A program made the translations under genes and the position numbers. Source: JBEIGE01 sp040382055 (GTDB lineage Bacteria > Pseudomonadota > Gammaproteobacteria > Burkholderiales > Burkholderiaceae_C). Taken from it: a DNA stretch of 64,000 bases. The first letter of the stretch is position 1. Every line of letters begins with the position of its first letter. The stretch covers positions 1 through 64,000 of the forward strand of contig JBEIGE010000006.1 of the NCBI GenBank assembly GCA_040382055.1, written 5' to 3'. Positions 31,195 through 40,047 of the stretch are shown piece by piece. The notes beneath the pieces are model-generated. The model searched no databases. It was not told the origin of the DNA and saw only the letters and a list, made by a program, of their open reading frames with translations.

Positions 31195-31770
31195 TCAGCA
31201 GGGAAAAGGGGCGATGCCAGATACGGCGTTATCAGGAAGACCCCGACGCGTGGTGTTCATCACCATGGCCAGCAAGCTGTAGTAACCGCAATGGGCTGTC
31301 ATGTCGATGACGCCTTGGTCGCCGAACATCTTTTGTGCTGCTGACCATGTGACATCGCTCACTGACTGGTTGTGCAGCAACTCTTGCAAAAAGTCGTACA
31401 CCACTATTTCTTCTTCTGTCATGTTCGGTGGACGCCGGCCTTGTGCAATTGCGTCGCAGGTTTCTTCACTCACACCCGCTTTAATGGCGATCGGTTTGTG
31501 GATATGCCACTCTACCGGCTGTGACCAATGGCGTGCTACCACCAATACGGCCAACTCCGAATTATGCAAACCCACGGTGTTGTCGTAGCGCAGATATTCG
31601 CCCACCCTTTGCAGGCGGCGCATTAACTCGGGGCTACGCATCAAGGGTACAAAGGGTCCGCTGAGCTTGCCTCGAGGACCGCTTATCAGCTCGTCGACCG
31701 CTGCACGCTGATCGTCGGTCATCTGGTCACGGGACATTTCTGGCAGGCGATCAGTTTTGCTTGGTGTCAT
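31195..31770 (-). CDS. Carboxymuconolactone decarboxylase-family protein (AhpD-like fold)
   Basis: 191 residues, all-helical, with ELAVLVVARHWSQPVEWHIHKPIAIKAGVSEETCDAI at about 70-106: the CMD/AhpD core, with His where AhpD peroxidases have a Cys pair (only single cysteines are seen). The N-terminal region (MSRDQMTDDQRAAVDELISGPRG) is also typical of this subgroup. Family members decarboxylate lactones or act in redox, and many are unassigned. Encoded alone between two catabolic blocks; its role in either is uncertain. Confidence 0.85.
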   Translation of the reverse strand: MTPSKTDRLPEMSRDQMTDDQRAAVDELISGPRGKLSGPFVPLMRSPELMRRLQRVGEYLRYDNTVGLHNSELAVLVVARHWSQPVEWHIHKPIAIKAGVSEETCDAIAQGRRPPNMTEEEIVVYDFLQELLHNQSVSDVTWSAAQKMFGDQGVIDMTAHCGYYSLLAMVMNTTRRGLPDNAVSGIAPFPC

Positions 31771-31871
31771 TGAAGTGTCTCATTTATCGAATTCAAATGG
31801 TCAGGCCTATGTATGCAGAGTCTATTTTCTTCAAACAGTCAGTGCCGGTAGGCAATCTTGCGTTGGCTTGA

Positions 31872-34031
31872 TTAATTGGCTGCGATGATGTTTTCCATCG
31901 TCAGCGGAAGTTTTCTGACACGTACCCCGAGAGCGTCATAGACTGCATTGCCGATGGCCGCTGCCGTTGGGCCCTGAGTGGCTTCACCTGCTCCGACGGC
32001 AGGTTGATCCGGCCGGTCAATGATACTGACGATAATTTTGGGTACCTCAGAAAACTTGAGAATAGGATAGTCTTCCCAACTGCGTGTGGTGATGGCTTCA
32101 GATGTGAACATCAGTTGCTCCTTCAAGGTCCAGCTGCAGCTTTGTACCGCCCCGCCTTCGAGCTGGCTCCTCACGCCGTCCGGGTTAATGACCAGTCCTA
32201 CATCGGCTGCTACAGAGATATCTGTTACGAAAATCGAAGCGCCCGCCAGGATGCGTACCGCTACAGCGCACCAGGCACCGGTATTCTTGTAGCGAGCATA
32301 GGCAAATCCGCGACCAACGCCTTCCTTGTCTTGCGAGCGGTCATGCCACCACGGTGCCTGTGCGATGGCTTTTTCAATAACATCACGCGCTCGCGGGTCA
32401 CTCAGGTGCTGCAGACGAAATACAACCGGGTCTTGCCGTGCCGCCAACGCCAGTTCGTCCATGAAACATTCGATAGCCCACACGTTGGTGTATCCGCCCA
32501 AAGCCCGGATAGCGGACGTACGAATTGGCATTTCAAGAAGGCGGTGGTAAACCACCTTATAGCCGGGCAGATCGTACAGGGGCAGTGAATTGCGGTCGCC
32601 ACCGCCACCTGCCGACATGGGTGGATCCAACGACACCGGGGTGGTAAAAGGGTTGGCAATCTCAGCTGCAGCCACAAATGCCAGATTGCCCGGCGCTGAA
32701 CGTCCAGGCCGTGAGGTATAGCCGTTAGACCAAAGGGTGTGTGTCCAATGGTGAACGCTGCCGTCAGGAGCCAGGTCAGCCTCGAGCTTGACGAGGTGGG
32801 CCGAACCGCTGGGGCCGCAGCTGAGTTCGTCTGCGCGAGACCAAAGTAGTCGCACGGGCCGCCCTTTGGCCTGACGCGCAATCAGGGCAGCGTCAAACGC
32901 CACATCGTCCGCCGGGTTGTGACCATAGCAGCCTGCCCCCTCGACATGGTGAACTACCAGTGTGGGAACCCCAGTGCCCTCAAATTCGCGATGCAGGTAG
33001 ACATCGATATCAGACTTGAGGTTGTAGATGCCTTGACTGTGCGACCAGATATCGAGCTTGTTGTCTTTCCATTGGGCCAGTGCGCAAGAAGGTCCAATAG
33101 ACGCATGCGCAATATAGGGCCGCTGGTACCAGGACTCAAAATGTGTCAAATCTCGGGGTGGCGCATGTTGGGCTATGACTTCTCCGACAACCCGTTCTTC
33201 GCTTGGGGTGGAGGTGAGAAAGGTTTGCAGATCGGCGCAGTCGGGCAGAGTCGCGGGCAGTTGCCAAGTGACCAGTGTCGCAAGGCGTTCAATAGCGGCT
33301 ACCGCTACCTCCTCTCGCTCGGCGAGCACCCCGATGAACGAGCCATCGCGGACCAGTTCTACGTCGGGAAAGTACTGCTTGAAGCTTGATTCGTTGACCT
33401 CCATCAGGCGACCTGCCCGATTGGGTGCACGCAGCAGGCGGCTGTGCAGCATGTCGGGAATCACCATGTCCTGGATGAAACTTGGATTACCAAAAAGTTT
33501 TTTCTTCAAATCCAGTCTTTGCACGGGCATCCCGACGTAACGGTGAGCACTGGCCTGCTGAAAATTTGCATCCATAGCAACCTTCTCAGCACTCAGATCG
33601 TCCAGGTGCAGGTCCCAGTAGGTCATGACCAGAGCACTTGCAGAAGAAAGGAGCATCCCATCTTCGATTCTCACGCTGTCAGCTTCTACTTTGCTAGTTG
33701 CGCAAAAGCGCTCAATGGCAAGTGTGCGTAGGGTGGCGCAGGCCATGCGGACCGCCTCGCCGCAATGCTCGATGGAAAAGCTGCCTGAAGTCACGCCTTC
33801 GTCAGGGCTGTCCTGGGTATTGATACTGCCCAGACTGATCTGGCTCAGTGAAACACCCAGTTCTTGTGCCGCTATCTGGGATAGGGCGGTAGAAATTCCC
33901 TGGCCGAAGTCGACCTTGCCAACTCGCAGAGTCACCTTGCCGGACATGCGGAAGTCCAGCCAATGACCCAAAGTCGGGTTTTTATCCAGACTGTTCTTGA
34001 CAAAGCCCCTTGCTTGAATAACTGCGCTCAT
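31872..34031 (-). CDS. Molybdenum hydroxylase large subunit (xanthine oxidase family, IorB-like)
   Basis: 719 residues of the aldehyde oxidase/xanthine dehydrogenase large-subunit family. It shows the molybdopterin-binding stretches DFGQGISTALSQIAAQELG near the N-terminus and the catalytic Glu in GAGEATQGPTAAAIGNAVYDALG near the C-terminus. It hydroxylates a C-H bond next to nitrogen in N-heteroaromatics or oxidises aldehydes. There is no signal peptide and no cytochrome c domain. Its start overlaps the small subunit's stop as ATGA. The two-subunit, FAD-less layout resembles isoquinoline 1-oxidoreductase IorAB rather than three-subunit enzymes. Confidence 0.92.
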   Translation of the reverse strand: MSAVIQARGFVKNSLDKNPTLGHWLDFRMSGKVTLRVGKVDFGQGISTALSQIAAQELGVSLSQISLGSINTQDSPDEGVTSGSFSIEHCGEAVRMACATLRTLAIERFCATSKVEADSVRIEDGMLLSSASALVMTYWDLHLDDLSAEKVAMDANFQQASAHRYVGMPVQRLDLKKKLFGNPSFIQDMVIPDMLHSRLLRAPNRAGRLMEVNESSFKQYFPDVELVRDGSFIGVLAEREEVAVAAIERLATLVTWQLPATLPDCADLQTFLTSTPSEERVVGEVIAQHAPPRDLTHFESWYQRPYIAHASIGPSCALAQWKDNKLDIWSHSQGIYNLKSDIDVYLHREFEGTGVPTLVVHHVEGAGCYGHNPADDVAFDAALIARQAKGRPVRLLWSRADELSCGPSGSAHLVKLEADLAPDGSVHHWTHTLWSNGYTSRPGRSAPGNLAFVAAAEIANPFTTPVSLDPPMSAGGGGDRNSLPLYDLPGYKVVYHRLLEMPIRTSAIRALGGYTNVWAIECFMDELALAARQDPVVFRLQHLSDPRARDVIEKAIAQAPWWHDRSQDKEGVGRGFAYARYKNTGAWCAVAVRILAGASIFVTDISVAADVGLVINPDGVRSQLEGGAVQSCSWTLKEQLMFTSEAITTRSWEDYPILKFSEVPKIIVSIIDRPDQPAVGAGEATQGPTAAAIGNAVYDALGVRVRKLPLTMENIIAAN

Positions 34032-34489
34032 TGGGATTGGACTTTCTCAAGTGCAGCCATGACGGCCTTGATGATTCGGGGCTGGCTGCCGCAGCGGCAC
34101 AGGTGCTTATCCAGTGCTTTGCACACATCGGCCTCGGAGACGTGCTTGCCGCTGTCGACCAGTGCAACTGCGCTCATCAAAATACCACTGAGGCAAAAAC
34201 CGCATTGGCCAGGCTGCTCAGCAAGTATTGCCGCCTGAACTGGGTGCGGGTGCTCAAGCGAACCCACGCCTTCAGGCGTGGTTACTTTTTTTCCGTCAAG
34301 CGCCCAGAGGGGCAAGTTACAGCTGGTGGTGGGAACGCCATCTACCAGTACGGTGCAGGAACCACAATGTCCTTCGCCACAACCCATGCGAACGCCCTTC
34401 AGATCAAGATCGTTGCGAAGCACGTAAATAGCCTGTACGTTGGGTGCGACATCGCAGCGGCGCTGCACCCCGTTGATCGTTAAATTCAT
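34028..34489 (-). CDS. Molybdenum hydroxylase small [2Fe-2S] subunit (IorA-like)
   Basis: 153 residues, the length typical of IorA/CoxS-type subunits. A plant-ferredoxin-like cluster is bound by Cys37, Cys42, Cys45 and Cys57 (GCGEGHCGSC), and a second cluster by Cys96, Cys99, Cys131 and Cys133 (CGFC...CRCG). It passes electrons from the molybdenum centre to an outside acceptor, since no FAD subunit gene is adjacent. Translationally coupled with the large subunit. Divergent from the enoyl-CoA hydratase gene across 143 bases with no obvious operator. Confidence 0.95.
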   Translation of the reverse strand: MNLTINGVQRRCDVAPNVQAIYVLRNDLDLKGVRMGCGEGHCGSCTVLVDGVPTTSCNLPLWALDGKKVTTPEGVGSLEHPHPVQAAILAEQPGQCGFCLSGILMSAVALVDSGKHVSEADVCKALDKHLCRCGSQPRIIKAVMAALEKVQSQ

Positions 34490-34632
34490 GTCGAGAATGT
34501 CCTTGTCTGTTTGTAAATGTTTTCTTGCCTCGCGACAATGGTTTTGCTGCAGGCGAACGTTGGTATTCTTGATGGGTTCATGCCTTCATGCCATTGAGCC
34601 ACTTTGATTGAATACAAAAAAGGATCTGGAAA

Positions 34633-35424
34633 ATGTCGAAAACCATCACTGGACTTATTGAAACACGCCGTTCAAAAGTACTCTATCTCACCATAGACCG
34701 CCCGGACGACCTCAATCGGTTGAGCCCAGAACTGATTGACCATCTGAGTGCCCGGTTGGCTGCGTTGCGCGAAGACCCTGACATCCATGTGTTGGTGATT
34801 ACCGGCGCAGGTGATGAGTTCTTCTCCATGGGGCTGCTCAACCCTGCCATTCGCGCCAGCCTCAACAAAGAGGACGTCGTAAGGTTGGTCCGTCGAGCCA
34901 ATATCGTCTTTGATGCTTTGGAAGCCTTGCCCCAGATCGTCATTGCAGCCATCAACGGCAAGGTCATGGCGGGTGCTGTTGAACTTGCGTTGGCTTGCGA
35001 CTTGCGTTACGTGGTCTCTCACGCCACCTTGCAGATGCCAGAGGCGAGCTGGGGCGGTTTTCCCGGGGCGGGTGCACCTGTGCGATTGCCTGTGCTGCTG
35101 GGCAAGGCCAGGGCGTTGGAGCTTATTTGCACAGCCAGGGAGATCGACAGCGCAGAAATGCATCAACTCGGACTGGTTCAGGGTGTTTACCCAAGTGTTT
35201 CGTTCAGTACTGAAGTGGCCAAGCTGGCACAGACCATTGCCTCTAACGGCCCACTGGCCGTTAGAGGCGCCAAGCGCATCATGGCCGTCAGGCAGGAGCC
35301 TGGGCTGCGGGCGGCCCGTGAACTGTCTGACGCTTTGCGCCATGCGTTGGAGTGGAGCCAGGACGTTGATGAGGGCATGGCTGCTCACAAGCAGAACAGA
35401 TCTCCCAACTTTCTTGGCCGATGA
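34633..35424 (+). CDS. Enoyl-CoA hydratase/isomerase family protein
   Basis: 263 residues of the crotonase fold. The oxyanion-hole region DEFFSMGL (about 59-66) and the second one AAINGKVMAGAVELALACDLRYV (about 109-131) are present, followed by MPEASWGGFPGAG where catalytic Glu residues are usually found. It acts on an acyl-CoA: hydration, isomerisation or ring cleavage. The substrate is unknown. It is encoded alone on the plus strand, divergent from the molybdenum hydroxylase and convergent with a Bug receptor gene. Confidence 0.88.
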   Translation: MSKTITGLIETRRSKVLYLTIDRPDDLNRLSPELIDHLSARLAALREDPDIHVLVITGAGDEFFSMGLLNPAIRASLNKEDVVRLVRRANIVFDALEALPQIVIAAINGKVMAGAVELALACDLRYVVSHATLQMPEASWGGFPGAGAPVRLPVLLGKARALELICTAREIDSAEMHQLGLVQGVYPSVSFSTEVAKLAQTIASNGPLAVRGAKRIMAVRQEPGLRAARELSDALRHALEWSQDVDEGMAAHKQNRSPNFLGR

Positions 35425-35467
35425 GCGATGCCCCATTGGGATGACGTACAAAAATAATGGCGAAAGC

Positions 35468-36457
35468 TTACTGAGACACGTTCAGATTGGCGTCTTTGAT
35501 CAACTTGCCCCACTTGTCATGCTCGGCCCGGACCAAGGCACCAAACTCTTCAGGCGTGCTGCCTGACAGGTCCACCGCCTGATCAGCCAACCTCTTGATC
35601 AACTCCGGGTCCTTCAATACCTTGCCCAACTCTGTATTCAGCCGGGAAATAACGGAGGAGGGTGTATTTGCCGGGGCTAGCAAACCCATCCAAGCGCCCG
35701 AGTCCAGCTGTGGATAGCCGGCCTCTGCCATGGTTGGCACGTTTGGTAATGCGGAAGATCGACGTTTTCCACTTACGGCCAAGGCCTTGATTTTTCCACC
35801 GCGCACCAGTGGTACGCCAGCACCAGCAGCAAATACGATGAGTTGCACCTGCTCACCCATAAGGGCAGACAAAGCGGGTGCACCACCTTTGTACGGGATG
35901 TGCAGCATGTCGAATTTGCCCAGCAACTTCAGCTGCTCTGCTGCCAGATGTCCCGAGCTGCCTGCGCCTACCGATGCGTAAGACATTGTTCCTGGTTTAC
36001 TTCTTGCCGCATTGACGAAGGCGGCAATATCGTTGGCAGGAAAGGCAGGACTGGTTGCCAAAAGGAGTGGAATACTTCCTATGAAAGAGACCGGCGCTAA
36101 ATCTCTAAAGGTGTCGTAACGCAGATCCGATTTGTAGATATGTGGGTTGACCGCATGAGAGTCAAATGCAAACAAAAGGGTATGACCATCGGGAGCCGAA
36201 TTGACGACAAACTCTGCTGCAAGCGTTCCACCAGCGCCGCTCTTGTTGTCGATCAAGACTGGCTGTCCCAGCGCTTCAGATAATTTCGGTCCTATCACTC
36301 GGGCTGTTGTGTCGACCACACCCCCGGGCGCAAAAGGGATCACCAGTCGAATGGGTTTGTTGGGAAATCCTTGCGCCAAGCTGGTGGCAGACATGGTGAG
36401 AGAAAGCAATACGGCACTTAAAGCCAGTACTAGCTGATTGAGGGAGACGATGTTCAA
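35468..36457 (-). CDS. Bug-family periplasmic solute receptor (TTG start)
   Basis: The open frame runs up to 36640, but its first 61 codons are not signal-like. Starting at TTG 36457, with TGGAG eight bases before it, gives 329 residues and a good signal peptide (LVLALSAVLLSLTMSATSLAQ). Motifs are IRLVIPFAPGGVVDTTARV, VLIDNKSGAGGTLAAEFV and IPYKGGAPALSALMGEQ. Another receptor without TctAB. It lies 83 bases downstream of the cupin gene on the same strand and is probably cotranscribed with it. Ligand unknown. Confidence 0.9.
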   Translation of the reverse strand: MNIVSLNQLVLALSAVLLSLTMSATSLAQGFPNKPIRLVIPFAPGGVVDTTARVIGPKLSEALGQPVLIDNKSGAGGTLAAEFVVNSAPDGHTLLFAFDSHAVNPHIYKSDLRYDTFRDLAPVSFIGSIPLLLATSPAFPANDIAAFVNAARSKPGTMSYASVGAGSSGHLAAEQLKLLGKFDMLHIPYKGGAPALSALMGEQVQLIVFAAGAGVPLVRGGKIKALAVSGKRRSSALPNVPTMAEAGYPQLDSGAWMGLLAPANTPSSVISRLNTELGKVLKDPELIKRLADQAVDLSGSTPEEFGALVRAEHDKWGKLIKDANLNVSQ

Positions 36458-36540
36458 TTGCAACTCCAGAAAAACAGAATTGAAAAGGGCAAAAAGCGTG
36501 GTGAAGATCTGCAGCGATTGCGGGTTACGGCAGGCGCTTC

Positions 36541-37026
36541 TCAACCAAATGCGTTGAGCGTTTTTCCACCAGCTTGAACCGGGTTGGCATGAATCAAAAT
36601 GACCGCCATCACGCAAGGCGAAGTACCTCGGTTGATCCAATTGTGCACGGTGCCGCGCTGAACCATGACATCGCCTTGCTTGAGGTGAACTTCTTCGCCG
36701 CTTTCGAGCTCCATGTCGATCTCACCTGAGATCACCACAATGTAGTCAATGCTGTCAGTCCTGTGAACACGTTGCTGAACCCCGGGATGAAAATCCAGAA
36801 TTCGAAACACCGAACCATTTTCGATCATGGTGAATTTGCCTGGACGTTGACCCTTGTCTTCCTGGGATGAGTTGTCTGCAGGCACAGAGTCGGTAGTCCA
36901 GATGTTGCAAATTTGGCCATTGGGACGGCCTTCTTTGAAATGGGTACAGATCTCGTCAATCTTGACGATGGCTCTGCCCTGGTCGTCATGGCCTGTGACC
37001 ACGCGTCGGATGCTCGGAGCTTTCAT
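36541..37026 (-). CDS. Cupin-domain protein
   Basis: 161 residues. A cupin_2 barrel occupies about 65-150: HPGVQQRVHRTDSIDYIVVISGEIDMEL is motif 1 (with His and Asp/Glu ligands, though the spacing is not the strict GX5HXH) and GDVMVQRGTVHNWINRG is motif 2 with its His. A metal-binding dioxygenase, isomerase or sensor role is possible. AAGGAAA precedes the ATG. The upstream 231-base gap shows no clear operator. It probably heads a two-gene operon with the Bug receptor. Confidence 0.85.
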   Translation of the reverse strand: MKAPSIRRVVTGHDDQGRAIVKIDEICTHFKEGRPNGQICNIWTTDSVPADNSSQEDKGQRPGKFTMIENGSVFRILDFHPGVQQRVHRTDSIDYIVVISGEIDMELESGEEVHLKQGDVMVQRGTVHNWINRGTSPCVMAVILIHANPVQAGGKTLNAFG

Positions 37027-37257
37027 GATGTGTTTCCTTTCTGTCTCAGTTTTCAGGGTTGATAGTGACGTGAAAAAGAGTGTGCCGTGGAGCGATGCTT
37101 GGGCGACTTCATAAGCACCTGAAAACTGTTGTCGTCATGCCGTTTTTTGTGGGGTAGGCTTGTGCCCAGGGAGCATCTAACAACCTGCCACAGAAAAGAA
37201 TTAAACATGATTTATTTGAAGACTTCATCGTTTGCTCTTTGTGTATTAAACGCACAG

Positions 37258-38106
37258 TCAGAGTGAATGTGCTTCCACGCGATGCATGAAATCAGCCAAG
37301 GCCTGCGCTAACTCCGGCTCCTGTTCTGACCAGGCTGAGAAGGGCAAAAGCGGTAGGTCTTGATCTTCAATGGGCAATCTGTACAACTCACAGCCGGGAA
37401 TCAAACCGGCAGCAGCAATGCCGTTGACCGATGCGTGGGTGTTGTCATTACCAGGTACGACCAGGCTAGGGACAAGGATGGAGCGAAGCGCTTCGTCCGT
37501 CATTCCCAGCACTGGCTTGCGCGGTCCCTGTAAAAAAATGTCCAGCCAATGGCTCATCACCCGGATGTAGTGGGCTGGATCCATGCCCATCAGGTAATCA
37601 AGGTTCCTGGGATTAGCCTTAATGCGTTCCTGGTATTGCTCGGTCGCACACACGGCAGCCATGCCGCCTTCTTGAGCCGCACGAATGAATTGACGGTAAT
37701 ACATTTCCGGTAAACGCCCGGCTGCAAAGTCTCCACCAGTGATTCGCATGAGTAGCAAGCCTTTGACATCGTCAGGATGCCTGAGGTACACAAGCATGGA
37801 CATGCGGGCGCCAGACGATGTGCCTCCAATGTAGGCAGGCAGTGCGCCGAGTTGACCCAGCAGAGCGATGAGGTCATCCGCGGCGATTTCCTCTTCCCCA
37901 TCCTGGCCCTCAATTACTACATCTGAAGCGCCGGTGTTGCGTCGGTCATGCAGTACCACGCGAAAACCCTTGGCGGCCAGTTTGTGTGCAAATGGTATGA
38001 ACTCTGCATACCCGCGACGCCCGCCAGTGGTCAGAGCCACGTAGGGCCCGGTATCACCCACCACCTCATAGTTCATGTTGAAGCCACGGATTTTCGAAAT
38101 AGGCAT
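37258..38106 (-). CDS. Alpha/beta-hydrolase fold protein
   Basis: 282 residues from the ATG at 38106 (a TTG 15 bases upstream is the alternative). The nucleophile elbow is GGTSSGARMS (GxSxG at about 95-99), with VVLHDRRNTGASD as the typical strand-helix before it. The usual acid (about position 218, VVPGNDNTHA) is visible; the final His is less clear because the C-terminus ends LADFMHRVEAHSL. It hydrolyses an ester, amide or C-C bond; similar proteins include ring-product hydrolases and N-formylmaleamate deformylase, but no specific match is claimed. Encoded alone on the minus strand. Confidence 0.85.
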   Translation of the reverse strand: MPISKIRGFNMNYEVVGDTGPYVALTTGGRRGYAEFIPFAHKLAAKGFRVVLHDRRNTGASDVVIEGQDGEEEIAADDLIALLGQLGALPAYIGGTSSGARMSMLVYLRHPDDVKGLLLMRITGGDFAAGRLPEMYYRQFIRAAQEGGMAAVCATEQYQERIKANPRNLDYLMGMDPAHYIRVMSHWLDIFLQGPRKPVLGMTDEALRSILVPSLVVPGNDNTHASVNGIAAAGLIPGCELYRLPIEDQDLPLLPFSAWSEQEPELAQALADFMHRVEAHSL

Positions 38107-38254
38107 ATTTTGCAATCTCAACCAAAAAAATGAGATTGTCCTTGAATTCCAATCGTTCGATCGATTGCTGATGCGCCAACTTTGAGTCGTCTGCGCTTGC
38201 GCCTGTGGAAAATCAAAGAGTTACGCCGTCCAATCCTGTAAAGACGAAGTTATC

Positions 38255-38905
38255 CTAAACGTCTTTAGGCCGGATATTGACAAACTTCAGGAAAACGATG
38301 CAACTCAGCAAGCCGGCAAAGAAGCACCAGACTGAAATGAACCAGGTAGCGAAAAAGGCGTAGGTGATAACTGCTGAGACAAGCGCCGCAATACCGAAAA
38401 GTCGAACACTGGCTGAGCTCGAAAGTAGTGGTCCCAAGCATGTACCCAGTAGGTACAGCAAAGTGGCAGGGACAACATGGAGGTGGGCAAATGCGTAAGC
38501 AATATGGCGCCCTTCAACATGCGCAATAACAGGCTGATCGAGCATCGCCCCAAGCAAAAATACACTGGCAGCCAAGCCTGCCATCCCGATCATCAAGATT
38601 GCCTTGCGCCGCCATTTGACCTTCTCGAACAACCAGATTGAAAGAGGAATATAAATTGGCCACAGCACTTGGGAAAAGACTGAATAGGCCATCGTCAGAA
38701 ATTCAATCGATAGCGGCCCATAAGATTGATCGGGTGACTTCAAAGCCAGCCAGATCAATCCCTCGATGAACTGTTGCATTCCAAACATAACAGGAACAAG
38801 CGCATAGAGCATGTTGCGTCGATCCCCTGCCCGGTATGCGCAAATACCTCCCGCAACCAACAATGCCGTTGCAGAAGTGAAGCTGGCCGAAGCGGAAAAG
38901 CACAT
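38255..38905 (-). CDS. Integral membrane protein, DUF6629-like
   Basis: From the ATG at 38905 there are 216 residues beginning MCFSASASFTSATALLVAGG, the characteristic start of the DUF6629 family (MCFSA-x-AS); ten further codons upstream are in frame but less likely. About six or seven membrane helices cover the whole length, for example SVFLLGAMLD and a C-terminal WFISVWCFFAGLLSCIVFLKFV helix. No function is known. It is divergent from the BKACE gene and does not look connected to the catabolic genes. Confidence 0.75.
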   Translation of the reverse strand: MCFSASASFTSATALLVAGGICAYRAGDRRNMLYALVPVMFGMQQFIEGLIWLALKSPDQSYGPLSIEFLTMAYSVFSQVLWPIYIPLSIWLFEKVKWRRKAILMIGMAGLAASVFLLGAMLDQPVIAHVEGRHIAYAFAHLHVVPATLLYLLGTCLGPLLSSSASVRLFGIAALVSAVITYAFFATWFISVWCFFAGLLSCIVFLKFVNIRPKDV

Positions 38906-39062
38906 GTCAGACCATAGCACGTATGCCCCAAGCAACCTGCGCCATCTCCGGCCCTAGGGTTAACGTGATTCAGTAAGCTTGCTTGAGCCGATATCATGCA
39001 TTGATATTCGATAAATCAAAAATGCCGCTTAGTCCTGACTGCACTTCGGAACCCTTCCAGCC

Positions 39063-39986
39063 ATGAGCAAAGTGATCATCACCTGCGCTGTGACAGGCGC
39101 TATTCATACCCCTTCCATGTCACCTTACCTTCCGGTGACTCCTGAAGAAATCATCGAAGCGGCCGTTGGAGCTGCGCAAGCCGGGGCAGCCATCATCCAC
39201 CTTCATGCCCGTGACCCCTTAACCGGCAAGCCCGACCAGAGTCCCGACGCTTTTGGAAAATTCCTGCCGCATATCAAAAAGCGTACTGACGCCGTATTAA
39301 ATCTGACCAGTGGCGGCTCGCCCTTCATGAAGATCGATGAACGAATCCAGCCTTCATTGCGTTTTGCGCCTGAAGTCGCATCGCTCAACATGGGTTCTTT
39401 CAACTTTGCCCTGTTCCCAATGCTCGAGCGCTTTACCGAGTTCAAACACGATTGGGAGCGAAAGCATCTGGAAGACAGTCGTGATTTGATTTTCCGAAAC
39501 ACCTTCAAGGACATTGAGTACGCTTTAGCCGCCTGCTCGGCCAATCAAACCCGGTTTGAATTCGAGTGCTACGACATTGGTCATCTCTATAACCTGGCGC
39601 ATTTCGCTGAGCGTGGATTGGTCAAGCCGCCCTTTTTCGTTCAGTCTGTTTTCGGCATTCTGGGAGGTATTGGCACCCATCACGAAGATATTGCCCACAT
39701 GCGACGCACAGCCGACCGCCTGTTCGGCAGGGACTACCAGTGGTCAGTGCTGGGTGCCGGGCGGCATCAGCTCCGGGTTGCCGCTATCGGTGCAGGTATG
39801 GGTGGCAATGTACGCGTCGGGTTGGAGGACAGCCTTTGGCTGGGAAAAGGTACGCTGGCCAAGAGCAATGCAAGCCAGGTACATCAGGTGCGCCAAATCA
39901 TCGAGGGTCTTGGTCTCGAGGTCGCGACCCCGGCCGAAGCGAGGCAGTTGCTTGAACTCAAGGGTGTTGCAAAAGTCAAGTTTTGA
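39063..39986 (+). CDS. BKACE-family beta-keto acid cleavage enzyme
   Basis: 307 residues of the 3-keto-5-aminohexanoate cleavage enzyme family. The zinc ligands His46 and His48 in IIHLHARDP, the NLTSGG loop at about 80-85, the ESFTEFKHDWE-like region and GMGGNVRVGLEDSLW near 239-253 are all family landmarks. BKACE enzymes condense a beta-keto acid with acetyl-CoA to give acetoacetate and a new CoA ester; substrate range varies by subgroup. The M20 hydrolase follows 60 bases later on the same strand, which suggests an amide-derived beta-keto acid. Confidence 0.93.
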   Translation: MSKVIITCAVTGAIHTPSMSPYLPVTPEEIIEAAVGAAQAGAAIIHLHARDPLTGKPDQSPDAFGKFLPHIKKRTDAVLNLTSGGSPFMKIDERIQPSLRFAPEVASLNMGSFNFALFPMLERFTEFKHDWERKHLEDSRDLIFRNTFKDIEYALAACSANQTRFEFECYDIGHLYNLAHFAERGLVKPPFFVQSVFGILGGIGTHHEDIAHMRRTADRLFGRDYQWSVLGAGRHQLRVAAIGAGMGGNVRVGLEDSLWLGKGTLAKSNASQVHQVRQIIEGLGLEVATPAEARQLLELKGVAKVKF

Positions 39987-40047
39987 GTCAGTTTTTGACT
40001 GGGCAGACCCGCAATAACCGGTTTCAAAAAACTCAATGGAGCTAGCC

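Noticed and set aside
36458..36640. Extended N-terminus of the Bug receptor
   Set aside because: The 61 extra residues are not signal-like, whereas the TTG at 36457 has a ribosome-binding site and is followed by a proper signal peptide.
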